Part shown: piece after piece, positions 46,020-54,474 of the stretch
Layout of the letters: each line of letters opens with the position of its first letter
Position numbering within the stretch: the first letter of the stretch is position 1
Assembly (NCBI RefSeq): GCF_001424145.1
Contig: NZ_LMQM01000013.1
Coordinates: forward strand, 186,001-250,000
Source: Chryseobacterium sp. Leaf404
GTDB lineage: Bacteria > Bacteroidota > Bacteroidia > Flavobacteriales > Weeksellaceae
Direction: 5' to 3'
Length of the DNA stretch: 64,000 nt
Made by a program: the position numbers and the translations under genes
Notes under the pieces: generated by a model
What the model was told of the DNA's origin: nothing
Databases searched by the model: none
The model's input: the letters and a program-made list of their open reading frames with translations, nothing else

Positions 46020-46904
46020 ATGAAAATTACTATCACAGGCTCATTAGGAAATGTAGCAAAGCCATTAGCCCAACATCTGATTACCGAAGGTCACGAAATT
46101 ACCGTAATCACCAGCAATGAAAATAAGAGAAATGAAATTGAAGTTTTAGGTGCTAGTGCTGCGATTGGCTCTATCACAGATGTAGTTTTTTTAAAAGAAG
46201 CTTTCCGCGGAGCCGATGCAGTTTTTCTCATTACTCCTCCAATGGTTGATGCAACAGACATCATCAAAAAAACTATCGTTATAGGTACAAAATATGCAGA
46301 AGCAGTTGCAGAAACCAAAGTTAAGAGATTGGTCATGCTGAGCAGCGTTGGTGCAGATTCTCCGGTTGACAACGGTCCTATTGCAGGCCTTCATCATATT
46401 GAGCAGATATACAGTAATCTTGAAAATGTTTCGTCTACTTTTCTGAGAGCAGGAAATTTTTATATTAATTTCTACAATGACATTCCCTTAATAAAAAATG
46501 CAGGAATCATCGGTTCTAATTATCCTGCACAGGTTAAAGTTCCTTTGGTTCATCCCAAAGATATTGCAAAAGCTGCCGCTGAAGAACTGGCAAAAATATC
46601 GAGTGATCAGAAAATCCGTTATGTGGTAAGCGACAACCGTGAAGCTGGGGATGTTGCTGAAGTTTTAGGAAATGCTGTTGGAAAATCAGACTTGCCTTGG
46701 GTAGAAATGACTGATGCGCAGATTTATGAAGCAATGTCTCAGTCCGGACTTCCAACAGAGATGGCAAAGCTGTACGAAGAAATGGGAAGAGGGATCAGAA
46801 CCGGTGTGGTGCAGAAAGATTTTATCGCGAATGGTTCTCCTGCAGCTGGCAATGTGAAACTGGAGGATTTTGCACAAGAGTTTGCGGAAAAGTTTAATTC
46901 TTAG
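46020..46904 (+). CDS. NmrA-like NAD(P)-binding protein
   Basis: 294 aa. 'MKITITGSLGNVAKPLAQHLI' is the glycine-rich NAD(P) site of an atypical short-chain dehydrogenase. 'RLVMLSSVGAD' and 'STFLRAGNFYINFY' follow the NmrA/QOR2 pattern. Relatives are quinone oxidoreductases or redox sensors. The frame is open to 45978, but MKITITG at 46020 is the natural start. It is divergent from hxlR, a frequent pairing for electrophile or quinone stress genes; the reaction is inferred. Confidence 0.88.
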   Translation: MKITITGSLGNVAKPLAQHLITEGHEITVITSNENKRNEIEVLGASAAIGSITDVVFLKEAFRGADAVFLITPPMVDATDIIKKTIVIGTKYAEAVAETKVKRLVMLSSVGADSPVDNGPIAGLHHIEQIYSNLENVSSTFLRAGNFYINFYNDIPLIKNAGIIGSNYPAQVKVPLVHPKDIAKAAAEELAKISSDQKIRYVVSDNREAGDVAEVLGNAVGKSDLPWVEMTDAQIYEAMSQSGLPTEMAKLYEEMGRGIRTGVVQKDFIANGSPAAGNVKLEDFAQEFAEKFNS

Positions 46905-46963
46905 ATCTTTTAAATCAAATTTTTAATTAAAATTTTTAATCCGGTTTTAGAATTTAAAAACAC

Positions 46964-46990
46964 AATCGGCGAGTCACAGGCCCGCCGATT
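46964..46990. terminator. Bidirectional terminator
   Basis: AATCGGCG (46964-46971) pairs with CGCCGATT (46983-46990), with T-rich sequence after it. It lies between the convergent NmrA-type and phosphodiesterase genes. Confidence 0.82.
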
Positions 46991-47059
46991 TTATTTCTTT
47001 ATCATATTTTTGACAGAATTTTATCATACTCTCTGTTATTTTCAGTCGGCACTTGTATT

Positions 47060-48337
47060 TTATTTCTTTAAAATTGGGTTCAATATCTTGAGATTTCCGT
47101 CAATCTTTTCTTTGATTTTTAAACCTAAAATCTCCGCGACCAATGGATAGACATTTACATTTTCAAATTCATTTATTTTTTGATTATTTTTAAATGCCGG
47201 GCCCCACGCAAAGAATGTTGCCTTCATTTCAGGAACCTGTTTTGGGTCGTAGCCATGTTTTCCAACCGATGTTTTCTGATTTTTCTCTAAAAAAACTTTC
47301 GGAGCTTTGGGAACCAGTAAAATCTGTCCGATTCTGTTGTAGCGGTCATCTCTAGTCGCGAAATGCAGATATTTTGGCAATTTTTTATCTAAATAAACTT
47401 CGTAATCTGAAGATTTCTGCGCTTTCAGTTCTTTATACACCCTTTTCACCTCAGCAGGATTTTTCACATAAACCCTCAGCAAAGTCTGAGAATTATAAAA
47501 ATCAAATCTGTTTTTATCAAATAACATCTGAGGAATTTCCAAAGGGTTCCCGCCATCCACCTGAATCATTCCATGATCGGAAACGAAGATAAAATTCACA
47601 TCTTTCAAACCTAAATCTTTCACTTTCTGAACTAAATCACCAATCGCTGCGTCTACCAGCTGAACTGCCACTTCTGCCTCTTTCGCTTCAGGACCGAAAT
47701 GATGACCTGCCCCATCCACTTCAGGGAAATATATGGAAATAAAATGCGGTCTTTGATCTTCAGGCAGTTTCAGCCAACTGATGACTTTTTCTACTTTTTC
47801 TGAAGGTGTAAATTTCTCGTGATATGGATAATAATACGTTGGCCTTTTTTCTCCAGCTTCGCTCGCAGAACCCACCCACTGCATCGAAGCGCTTACCATA
47901 CCATGTTTTTCTGCAAGTGCCCAAAGCGGAGTTCCGCCGTACCATTTCCCGTCTTCTACAATTTCTTTTTTGTTCATGGCGTAGTTTTTCTGCCATTTGT
48001 AATCGTGGAAAAAATTATCAATTAAGCCGTGATGTGAAGGATATAACCCCGTAACTAGACTCCAATGGTTTGGGAAAGTAATACTGGGATAACTTGGAAT
48101 CATAGCTTTAGCCTGAATGCCTTCATTTGAAAATTTCAAAAGATTCTTCGCATCGTATTTTTCAGCATAATCATATCTGAAACCGTCTGCAGAAATCATA
48201 ATCACGTAAGGCTTTGACTTTGCATCAGTATTGTTGAATCTATTGGGTATAATAATTTGTGCAGTATCAATTTTTGTTATTTGAGCAAAAATGGTCAAAG
48301 AAAAAATCAATAGCAATAATGGTAATCTTAGCAGCAT
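47060..48337 (-). CDS. Secreted type I phosphodiesterase/nucleotide pyrophosphatase
   Basis: 425 aa with a signal peptide (MLLRLPLLLLIFSLTIFA). Alkaline-phosphatase-like fold: 'VIMISADGFRYDY' holds the first metal Asp and 'PSITFPNHWSLVTG' the nucleophilic Thr. 'EVDGAGHHFGPE' and 'FVSDHGM' give the other metal ligands, and 'GKHGYDP' the last His. It is homologous to ecto-nucleotide pyrophosphatases (NPP) and probably cleaves nucleotide or phosphodiester substrates in the periplasm. The gene is monocistronic. Confidence 0.9.
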   Translation of the reverse strand: MLLRLPLLLLIFSLTIFAQITKIDTAQIIIPNRFNNTDAKSKPYVIMISADGFRYDYAEKYDAKNLLKFSNEGIQAKAMIPSYPSITFPNHWSLVTGLYPSHHGLIDNFFHDYKWQKNYAMNKKEIVEDGKWYGGTPLWALAEKHGMVSASMQWVGSASEAGEKRPTYYYPYHEKFTPSEKVEKVISWLKLPEDQRPHFISIYFPEVDGAGHHFGPEAKEAEVAVQLVDAAIGDLVQKVKDLGLKDVNFIFVSDHGMIQVDGGNPLEIPQMLFDKNRFDFYNSQTLLRVYVKNPAEVKRVYKELKAQKSSDYEVYLDKKLPKYLHFATRDDRYNRIGQILLVPKAPKVFLEKNQKTSVGKHGYDPKQVPEMKATFFAWGPAFKNNQKINEFENVNVYPLVAEILGLKIKEKIDGNLKILNPILKK

Positions 48338-48462
48338 TATTTAAAATTTTCGGCAAAGTTACTTTCTGTATTTATGAAAGAAAAGTTTTATTGATTAAAA
48401 TAATTTTAAATATTATTTCTAATTTTCACTCATCTTAAAATTCATCCGTTATAAACGAAAAA

Positions 48463-48485
48463 GTGCTCATTAATTTAATGAACAC
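48463..48485 (-). terminator. Terminator
   Basis: GTGCTCATTA / TAATGAACAC, a 10-bp stem with one G-T pair and a 3-nt loop, past the stop of the gene ending at 48506. Confidence 0.65.
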
Positions 48486-48505
48486 AACTACAATGTTTAC
48501 TTTTA

Positions 48506-49012
48506 TTAAAATTCAATCGAATTTGTCTCTAATTTATTAATTTTTCTTTGCTTAATAATCTGATAAACAGAACCTACAATAAAAAGTATAAAAATAATAA
48601 GCAAGGTTTTACTAATCAGAGGATCATTGATGTCTTTCGCTAAGGGATGCCCAAACGGAACTCTGGTAAGTGTTTCATTGACGGTGGGAAGCATTGACAA
48701 AAGAAAACTGAAAGCCATGAGAAAATTTTCAAAATAGCGTGCTTTATTATTTCCTCCTTTTTTGCTGTGAAGAAAAAATGCAACCGTTACAAGAATCAAA
48801 ATCATTAGTGAAAGTGCATGTCCTGCATTAAAACCACCATGTTTAGAAATTCCTAATGCCGTAAGCGAAGTAATAATGGTAAAATAAAAGTATAACTTAC
48901 CTGTAATATGTTTCAAATTAATTTTACCGTATCTGATAAATGATATTAGCGCTGATAAAATGGCAACAACGCCAATCACTGTGTGAAAAATCCCTAAGTT
49001 TGATAGTCCCAT
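48506..49012 (-). CDS. Multi-pass membrane protein, DUF2306-like
   Basis: 168 aa with five hydrophobic segments (about 5-26, 37-56, 64-83, 94-112 and 134-153). 'GIFHTVIGVVAILSALISFIRYGKINLKHITGKLYF' resembles the first part of DUF2306 proteins, where His residues face the membrane; the family is not certain. Just upstream on the same strand is the AraC regulator, which ends 104 nt before its start. Confidence 0.7.
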   Translation of the reverse strand: MGLSNLGIFHTVIGVVAILSALISFIRYGKINLKHITGKLYFYFTIITSLTALGISKHGGFNAGHALSLMILILVTVAFFLHSKKGGNNKARYFENFLMAFSFLLSMLPTVNETLTRVPFGHPLAKDINDPLISKTLLIIFILFIVGSVYQIIKQRKINKLETNSIEF

Positions 49013-49116
49013 TTTAGTATTTTTTTAATTTGTTTTGTTATTATAAAATTGCTTGTTAAGATTAACGCTGCAAAATTGTGACAGATTAAAAAAAAGGACT
49101 TTGCAAATCAGCTCAA

Positions 49117-49971
49117 TTATTTATCTTTTTGGTTCAAACGGTATTTTTTAGGTGAAATACTATACTTTTCGGTGAAACTTCTGGTGAAATTAGCGATGTC
49201 ATTGAATCCGCATTCGAAGGCAATTTCAGAAATACGTTCATCAGAAACCGAAAGTAATTCGGCAGCTTTTTCAAGCTTTTTGGTCTTCATATAATTGGCG
49301 GGAGTATCATTGTAAAGCTTTGCAAATTCTCGTTTAAAAGATGAAACACTAAGATTATTATGATGTGCAAGTTCGTCAATCGTTAACTGTGAAAACAGAT
49401 GAGCTTCAATAATTTGTTTAAAAGTATAAGTAGTTGGCGAAAAAAGCTGTGATAATATAACTTGTATGGCTTCTACATTGCTTGTTTGTGAAAGTAAAAG
49501 TATAATTTCCTTTAATTTCAGAACTAAAATATCTTCATTGACCAACGAAGGATTTTCAAAATAAAACAGTAATCCTTCAATATATTTTTGAATTAAAAAA
49601 TCATTGTTTATTTTCTCAATTGATTTATTTGAAACTATTTTTTTTTGTGACTTAAGTAGTAAAGGTAATTCTTTATCGTAAATTTTCTTGAGTATATCAG
49701 GATGAAAATTAATAATCACAATTTCATTACTGCTTTCTAAGCCTTCATTACTTATTTGTTTATCGGAGTTTATACAATTTTGGAATAACGAATGTTTTCC
49801 CGGGAGATTTATTTTTTCATCGTCCAGTCTGTATTGTATTTCACCTTCCAGCATGTATAAAAAACAGGCATTATCCGTAATAGGAAAATCAAATTTAAAA
49901 GGTGATTTTATAACCAGTTTGTGCAATAAAGGTTTTCCGAATAAATCATATTTTTTGTGGTCGATAATCAT
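49117..49971 (-). CDS. AraC-family transcriptional regulator
   Basis: 284 aa. The C-terminal 100 residues have two helix-turn-helix motifs: 'LTIDELAHHNNLSVSSFKREFAKLY' and 'RISEIAFECGFNDIANFTRSFTEKYSISPKKYR'. The N-terminal region has a cupin-like beta pattern with 'CFLYMLEGEIQYRLDDEKINLPG' and probably senses a ligand. Its target may be the membrane protein just downstream. Confidence 0.9.
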   Translation of the reverse strand: MIIDHKKYDLFGKPLLHKLVIKSPFKFDFPITDNACFLYMLEGEIQYRLDDEKINLPGKHSLFQNCINSDKQISNEGLESSNEIVIINFHPDILKKIYDKELPLLLKSQKKIVSNKSIEKINNDFLIQKYIEGLLFYFENPSLVNEDILVLKLKEIILLLSQTSNVEAIQVILSQLFSPTTYTFKQIIEAHLFSQLTIDELAHHNNLSVSSFKREFAKLYNDTPANYMKTKKLEKAAELLSVSDERISEIAFECGFNDIANFTRSFTEKYSISPKKYRLNQKDK

Positions 49972-50132
49972 AATCTATAATAAGTTTTATCTTGTAAATT
50001 TTATAAAAAATCCAGCACGCATGTTTGAGTAAATTTATCGAAATACTTCTAATCATAAAACTTCTTGATGATTCATATCTTGAAGAAGTGCGATTTTACT
50101 TTACTAAGCCAGTATTTAGTTTTTTTATGATA

Positions 50133-50166
50133 AAAATCCTGAAAACTTTACAGCTTCCAGGATTTT
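50133..50166 (-). terminator. Terminator of the DUF5777-cytochrome-YceI operon
   Basis: AAAATCCTG (50133-50141) pairs with CAGGATTTT (50158-50166), a 9-bp stem with a 16-nt loop, 25 nt past the last stop. Confidence 0.75.
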
Positions 50167-50191
50167 ATAATTCAGATTAATTACTTTAAAT

Positions 50192-50938
50192 TTATTCTTT
50201 AATCAATTTCTCGAAGGTTTGGCTTCCATCTTTCATCAGAATTTCAATGTAGTAGCTTCCGGATTTGAAATCAGAAATATTGATGTTTTCTAAGTTTTTG
50301 TGTACTTCCTTAACTTTTCTTCCTGTTGAATCAAAAATTTCTAAGGAAGTGATTTTTTCAGGGTTTTTAAAACCAAAACTTTCCTTTGCAGGATTAGGAT
50401 ATAGAACATTTTTTTTGCTCTCTGCAGCTAGATCGGATGTGGCCAATACTCCTGCCATCGTTAGAGATGCGTATCCACGGGTACCGGCACTGTGATAGGC
50501 GATTCCTGTTCCTCCACCCGTTCTGGCGTAGAAAATACTGATGGTTCCCGCAGCATTTGGGATGGCAAAATCGCCTGCTCCGCCAGCGAGTGATCTTGTA
50601 GCTAACACGGTCCGTGTGCTTCCTGAGACGGTATTCGATGTTTCTGTCCAGTCTTGTGATGGGTCTGGAGAGGGAGCTGTAAATCCTCCAAAAGTATAAT
50701 CTCTGTTTGCTGATGAATTGTAGATAAATCCGTCTGCACCACTCGCCATTCCGGAGTTTCCGAAACCAATTCCCATCATAGAATTGCTGTCGCCAATTAA
50801 AGTAATGGTAGCTGTAGAAGCATTGGTGTCTAACTTAACGGTCATAGCCGCCGCAGTTAAATTAACTGTACCTGACGAAAACTGAGCCTGAGCTACTGTT
50901 GCCAGTACCAAGCCCGAAATGAGTAAAATTTTCTTCAT
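50192..50938 (-). CDS. DOMON-like T9SS cargo protein
   Basis: 248 aa. Signal peptide MKKILLISGLVLATVAQA; residues about 20-160 resemble a DOMON domain, a heme- or sugar-binding beta sandwich ('MMGIGFGNSGMASGADGFIYN', 'DWTETSNTVSGSTRTVLATR', 'AYHSAGTRGYASLTM'). A T9SS type A sorting domain closes the protein ('VLYPNPAKESFGF', 'IFDSTGRKVKEV', 'FKSGSYYIEIL'). It is the last gene of an operon with a cytochrome c lipoprotein and YceI, so electron transfer or heme handling at the surface is a reasonable guess. Confidence 0.8.
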   Translation of the reverse strand: MKKILLISGLVLATVAQAQFSSGTVNLTAAAMTVKLDTNASTATITLIGDSNSMMGIGFGNSGMASGADGFIYNSSANRDYTFGGFTAPSPDPSQDWTETSNTVSGSTRTVLATRSLAGGAGDFAIPNAAGTISIFYARTGGGTGIAYHSAGTRGYASLTMAGVLATSDLAAESKKNVLYPNPAKESFGFKNPEKITSLEIFDSTGRKVKEVHKNLENINISDFKSGSYYIEILMKDGSQTFEKLIKE

Positions 50939-50943
50939 ATATT

Positions 50944-51471
50944 TTAATTTTTTAAAAGGTTGATAATTTCTTTATTGTCGGTTTTCAGCGCGTATTCAAA
51001 AGGCGTCATTCCCATTGAATCCTTCACTGTTTTATCTGCATTATGCTTCAGCAGTATCTGTACAAGTTCTGTATTTCCTGCTTTTACAGCCCAGAAAAGC
51101 GGCGTTGTACCTGTAGAATCTGCTATGTTTGGGTCTGCCTTTTTATTTAACAGATGTTCTGCCAGCACTTTATTGTATCTGAATGAAAGACCAGCCAGAG
51201 CTGTCCCTTCGTTGCTTTTGTAGTTAAGGTCTTTTACGTTGTCTATCAAATATTTAGCCACCTCAATATTGCCGCGGTAGCAAGCTAAAATTAAAGGAGA
51301 AAAACCGTTTTCATTTGTCTCGTTGATAATATCCGGATTACTTTTCATTAATTCTTTTACATCCGCTACGGTTCCGCTTCTTGCAACATCAAATATCGAT
51401 TTTGATTTTTCCTGAGCTGCCACTGAAGTGAAACTCAGAAAGAAGCTAAGTATTAAAGCCAGTTTTTTCAT
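50944..51471 (-). CDS. Secreted ankyrin-repeat protein
   Basis: 175 aa. Signal peptide MKKLALILSFFLSFTSVAA and about four ankyrin repeats: 'NENGFSPLILACYRGNIEVAKYLI', 'GTALAGLSFRYNKVLAEHLL', 'TGTTPLFWAVKAGNTELVQILL' and 'MGMTPFEYALKTDNKEIINLL'. Small periplasmic ankyrin proteins next to catalase or cytochrome genes are known in other bacteria. The start overlaps the YceI stop by one base, which suggests translational coupling. Protein-protein contact is likely. Confidence 0.88.
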   Translation of the reverse strand: MKKLALILSFFLSFTSVAAQEKSKSIFDVARSGTVADVKELMKSNPDIINETNENGFSPLILACYRGNIEVAKYLIDNVKDLNYKSNEGTALAGLSFRYNKVLAEHLLNKKADPNIADSTGTTPLFWAVKAGNTELVQILLKHNADKTVKDSMGMTPFEYALKTDNKEIINLLKN

Positions 51472-52013
51472 TATTTAGTCAGTACATAATTATATTCTAC
51501 ATTTACACTTTCTGCCACTTTTTTCATAACCATTTTAGGAATGGTTACTTTATAATCAGCAGGTTTTGCAACAAATTTCCCCTGCATATAAATTTTTCCG
51601 TCTTTTGCAGAAACCGTTGCAGTGGAATTTACTGCTCGGTCTACACCGTGGAAATTAAGTGTTCCCTGAACGTTATATTTCTGTGGTGAGGCTGTAAGTT
51701 TTGTTTTGTCGAAGCCTGTAATTTTCCCTTTAAAAGTTGCTTTGGGATATTTTGTGGTTTCGGCGTAGCTCTCATTGAAATGTTCTTCCATCAGTTTCAC
51801 TTTAAAATGAAAATTTTTCACCGTGGAAACTGAGGCAAAATCCTCGTTATCTGCGTTGATGATCGCAATATTGCTGTCGTCCTGCGCAAAAACATCCTCA
51901 AACAGAGGCACAGAAGCCTCGAAGGTGACCTTCCCAGTTTTTGTTGAATACTTCTGAGCAGAAACTGTACCTGCAAAACCTAAGGCTACACAAAAGAATA
52001 TCAGTTTTTTCAT
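51471..52013 (-). CDS. YceI-family periplasmic protein
   Basis: 180 aa with a signal peptide (MKKLIFFCVALGFAGTVSA). The lipocalin-like YceI fold is seen in 'KTGKVTFEASVPLFEDVFAQ', 'NFHFKVKLMEEHFNESYAETTKYPKATFKGKI' and 'VQGTLNFHGVDRAVN'. YceI proteins bind polyisoprenoids or quinone-like lipids. Membership in this operon with a cytochrome c suggests a respiratory or redox role, which is an inference. Confidence 0.92.
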   Translation of the reverse strand: MKKLIFFCVALGFAGTVSAQKYSTKTGKVTFEASVPLFEDVFAQDDSNIAIINADNEDFASVSTVKNFHFKVKLMEEHFNESYAETTKYPKATFKGKITGFDKTKLTASPQKYNVQGTLNFHGVDRAVNSTATVSAKDGKIYMQGKFVAKPADYKVTIPKMVMKKVAESVNVEYNYVLTK

Positions 52014-52025
52014 AATAATTTAATT

Positions 52026-52376
52026 TTAATTTTCGGCAAGCCCGTCGGCTTTCCATTTGGTGATGATGGAGATTTGTGTGGGAGAAAGACTTCCGCCCTG
52101 AGGCATTTTCAGCGGATCTCCTGTAGGTTTGCTTATTCTGACTATGATGTTGTCTATATTATTTTTCACCTGAGAATAGCTGGTCAATGGCTGAAAAAAT
52201 CCAGATCCCTGTGCAGAATGGCAGCTGATACAATTGGCATCGAAAATCGGTTTGATATCTTTGTTGTAGGTAACCACAGCTGCAACCGGAGTTTTATCTG
52301 AAATCTCGTCATAAGTGCGGCTTTCACATGCGGTAAACAGTATTGCCGGCGAGATGATGTACATTATTTTTTTCAT
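52026..52376 (-). CDS. Cytochrome c-type lipoprotein
   Basis: 116 aa. The leader ends in the lipobox 'LFTAC' (C17). The heme-binding motif is C-I-S-C-H in 'DANCISCHSAQGSGFF', and 'PLKMPQGG' supplies the likely Met ligand. It is probably anchored in the periplasm at the inner or outer membrane and carries one heme. It is the second gene of the operon, 3 nt after the DUF5777 gene. Confidence 0.92.
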   Translation of the reverse strand: MKKIMYIISPAILFTACESRTYDEISDKTPVAAVVTYNKDIKPIFDANCISCHSAQGSGFFQPLTSYSQVKNNIDNIIVRISKPTGDPLKMPQGGSLSPTQISIITKWKADGLAEN

Positions 52377-52379
52377 AAT

Positions 52380-53231
52380 CTAAAAAACTCTGTAAAGGTT
52401 AAATCCAAAAAAAATCTGTCCTTTTTCCCATTTTCCTGCCGCATTGGTTAGATATCCTATGTCTGAATTCAGCTGGGAATTTGAAAATAAAAGCTGGAAA
52501 ACGTGACCGCCGGTTTCGATATCCATTCCTATTGAGAGCGGGTTTTTGTAGAAACTGTGACTGTCGTAGTTTACAAAATATTCGGCATTAACTGAGATTC
52601 TTTTTGAAATTTTATAACGGCCGCCAAGACCTGTAAAAAACTGATCTTTATCTTCAACTGTCGGTTCGTACAGGTTTTTATGAACGTAAGACGGCGTAAG
52701 TTGAAGGGAAAAGTTTTCATTAAATCTTCTCGATATCAAAGCCTGACTTAAATACGAAATCCGGTCTGAAAACCGAAGACCGGGATAGTTGTCTTTACTT
52801 AAATCTGTATTTACTGCCACTACGTTGTAACCTACGATGTCTACAGGAAATTTTGCGTTCTGCTGCACCAATCTGTACTTTATGGCGCCTTCAAAAGTTT
52901 TAAGATTGGTTTCTCTAGAAAGACTTAATGAAACTGCATCTGTAAGACCATAGATTGCCCCCAACTTAGTGGATGCGTCATCAAGACCGAAAAAATCTTT
53001 AAAACCTTTGCTTACATCCCCGAAACGGTGTGCTACTACAAAGTACCACTCTTTTTTTGCCGCAAGCTTGGTAGATTGCCCCGTAACAATCTGCAGCGCC
53101 TTGAATGCCGGAGGTGAGATTTCTGTATTGTCTGTCTGAATGGTGTCAATATCTTTCAAAAGATCATCCTGAGAAAAAGCAAGACCTGATGTAAATAGTG
53201 ACAAAAGGAGGAAAGTTTTTGTCATACGCAT
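52380..53231 (-). CDS. DUF5777-type outer membrane beta-barrel
   Basis: 283 aa with a signal peptide (MRMTKTFLLLSLFTSGLAFS) and many amphipathic strands ending 'GQIFFGFNLYRVF', an aromatic C-terminus typical of outer membrane barrels. 'KALQIVTGQSTKLAAKKEWYFVVAHRFGDV' is the DUF5777-like start. Function unknown. It is first in the operon with cytochrome c, YceI, ankyrin and DOMON genes, and its promoter has a Crp/Fnr-type site. Confidence 0.85.
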   Translation of the reverse strand: MRMTKTFLLLSLFTSGLAFSQDDLLKDIDTIQTDNTEISPPAFKALQIVTGQSTKLAAKKEWYFVVAHRFGDVSKGFKDFFGLDDASTKLGAIYGLTDAVSLSLSRETNLKTFEGAIKYRLVQQNAKFPVDIVGYNVVAVNTDLSKDNYPGLRFSDRISYLSQALISRRFNENFSLQLTPSYVHKNLYEPTVEDKDQFFTGLGGRYKISKRISVNAEYFVNYDSHSFYKNPLSIGMDIETGGHVFQLLFSNSQLNSDIGYLTNAAGKWEKGQIFFGFNLYRVF

Positions 53232-53251
53232 AATTATTAAAATTCGTAGAA

Positions 53252-53297
53252 CAAACTTAGAAACTTATGATTCTAAAAGTTGGTGATAAAAGTCACC
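53252..53297 (-). promoter_or_regulatory. Promoter with Crp/Fnr-type operator for the DUF5777 operon
   Basis: On the minus strand GGTGA-TAAAAG-TCACC (complement of 53282-53297) has the Crp-type GTGA-N6-TCAC layout. A -7 box TAAGTTTG (53259-53252) follows. The operator centre is 37.5 nt from the -7 end, that is about -43 to the predicted start. There is no TTG -33, which fits activation by the regulator encoded just upstream. Confidence 0.65.
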
Positions 53298-53348
53298 GAT
53301 ACCATTGTTTTTATCAATCAAAAACATAAAACAGTTAAAACAAATTTA

Positions 53349-53999
53349 TTAGACCAGGCTAACATTTTCGTTCTGAGGAATTCTGATGCCTTCTCTGCTT
53401 TGCGAAATTTCACCTTCGTTTTCAATTTTCTTCAGCACCCTGCTTACAACTTCTCTTGAAGTACCGAGATTGGTGGCAATCTCCCGATGAGTGAGTTTGA
53501 TGGGGTGATTTCCTGTGATGGCAATCTGCTGTTTGATGTAACTGAGGATTCTTTTATCGAGCCTGTGAAAAACAGCTTCGTTCACCATATTCATTACGTC
53601 TGTGAACCTTCTGTCGTACTCCAGAAAGAATATTTTATTGATGGCGGGAAACTGAACCAGCCAATTTTGCATTATATCTGCAGGAATAAGTAAAACCTCT
53701 GAATCTTCTTCAGCTACAGCGTAAACCCTGCTGATGCCAGTGGTGAAAATGGATGAAAAAGTCATCATGCAGCTGTCATTTTCCCGGACGTAGTAGTAAA
53801 TAAGCTCACGACCGTCATTCAACGTAAAAACTCTTACTGAACCTTTTATGACGAAAGGAATAAATTTGTTTTTCTGCCCTTCCCTCACGATTTCAGTTTT
53901 CGCTTTTATCTGAGTAACTACAGCATGTTTTCTGATTTCTTTTAAAAAATCAGCGCCTAAAAATTCAAACCTTTCAACGATAAACTGATTATGTGACAT
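53349..53999 (-). CDS. Crp/Fnr-family transcriptional regulator
   Basis: 216 aa. An N-terminal cyclic-nucleotide-binding-like beta domain ('EIVREGQKNKFIPFVIKGSVRVFTLNDGRELIYYYV') precedes a C-terminal winged helix ('LTHREIATNLGTSREVVSRVLKKIENEGEI'). There is no N-terminal Cys cluster, so it is not an iron-sulfur Fnr. The effector is unknown. I use the ATG at 53999; a TTG three codons before is in frame. It lies 117 nt before the operon that it probably controls. Confidence 0.92.
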   Translation of the reverse strand: MSHNQFIVERFEFLGADFLKEIRKHAVVTQIKAKTEIVREGQKNKFIPFVIKGSVRVFTLNDGRELIYYYVRENDSCMMTFSSIFTTGISRVYAVAEEDSEVLLIPADIMQNWLVQFPAINKIFFLEYDRRFTDVMNMVNEAVFHRLDKRILSYIKQQIAITGNHPIKLTHREIATNLGTSREVVSRVLKKIENEGEISQSREGIRIPQNENVSLV

Positions 54000-54128
54000 A
54001 TAGTTCAAACAAATTCGGAATCAAAGGTATAAAATTGAAAATTATGGATGTTAATTATTTTTAATGTATTATAATTTTGAGTTGTTCTAAATAGTTGGGA
54101 GATAGAAGATGGGAGATGGGAGATTATT

Positions 54129-54143
54129 GAACCCTGCGGGTTC
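54129..54143. repeat. REP-like palindrome
   Basis: GAACCC, loop TGC, GGGTTC; a degenerate second copy (GAATCCTGCGGTTT) follows near 54200. Confidence 0.5.
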
Positions 54144-54308
54144 TTTTGATAAGGATCATTTTTATTTCCAGAGGTCTCGTTGATGGTTATTGTAACTGAA
54201 TCCTGCGGTTTTTTAAAATGTGAATAATCTTTCTTTCCTAAGTTTTACGTTTGGATATTTGAATTTTATATAGTGAATTTTATGAGATGTTGAGAAAGAG
54301 CGAAGTCC

Positions 54309-54390
54309 CGCGCCCCGACCTGAACGGAGCTCTTTTTGTGCGGAGGTACGACGAGCAAAAAAGCGGGAGTGGAGGGCGGAAATTGGCGCC
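54309..54390. repeat. Intergenic repeat element, copy 2
   Basis: Begins CGCGCCCCGACCTGAACG, continues with GAGCTC and ends GGGCGGAAATTGGCGCC, matching both ends of 26357-26489. Here the middle contains GCTCTTTTT and AAAAAAGC, which can pair in a stem. 82 nt against 133 nt for copy 1. Confidence 0.75.
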
Positions 54391-54424
54391 CAAATGAAAA
54401 TTACGGAAATGTTCGGGCAAAAAA

Positions 54425-54450
54425 AATACCCTGACTTGCGCCAGGGTATT
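54425..54450 (-). terminator. Terminator of the DUF3467 gene
   Basis: AATACCCTG (54425-54433) pairs with CAGGGTATT (54442-54450), a perfect 9-bp stem, with a T-run after it on the minus strand. Confidence 0.85.
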
Positions 54451-54474
54451 CTTTATATCTGATTAAGATCAATC

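Larger units (their letters stand above)
54000..54474. other. Intergenic region with repeats, no gene
   Basis: 475 nt without a credible coding frame. It holds tandem GGGAGAT-like repeats (about 54096-54124), a perfect GAACCC-TGC-GGGTTC palindrome (54129-54143), copy 2 of the intergenic repeat element (54309-54390), and the terminator at 54425-54450. Confidence 0.7.
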
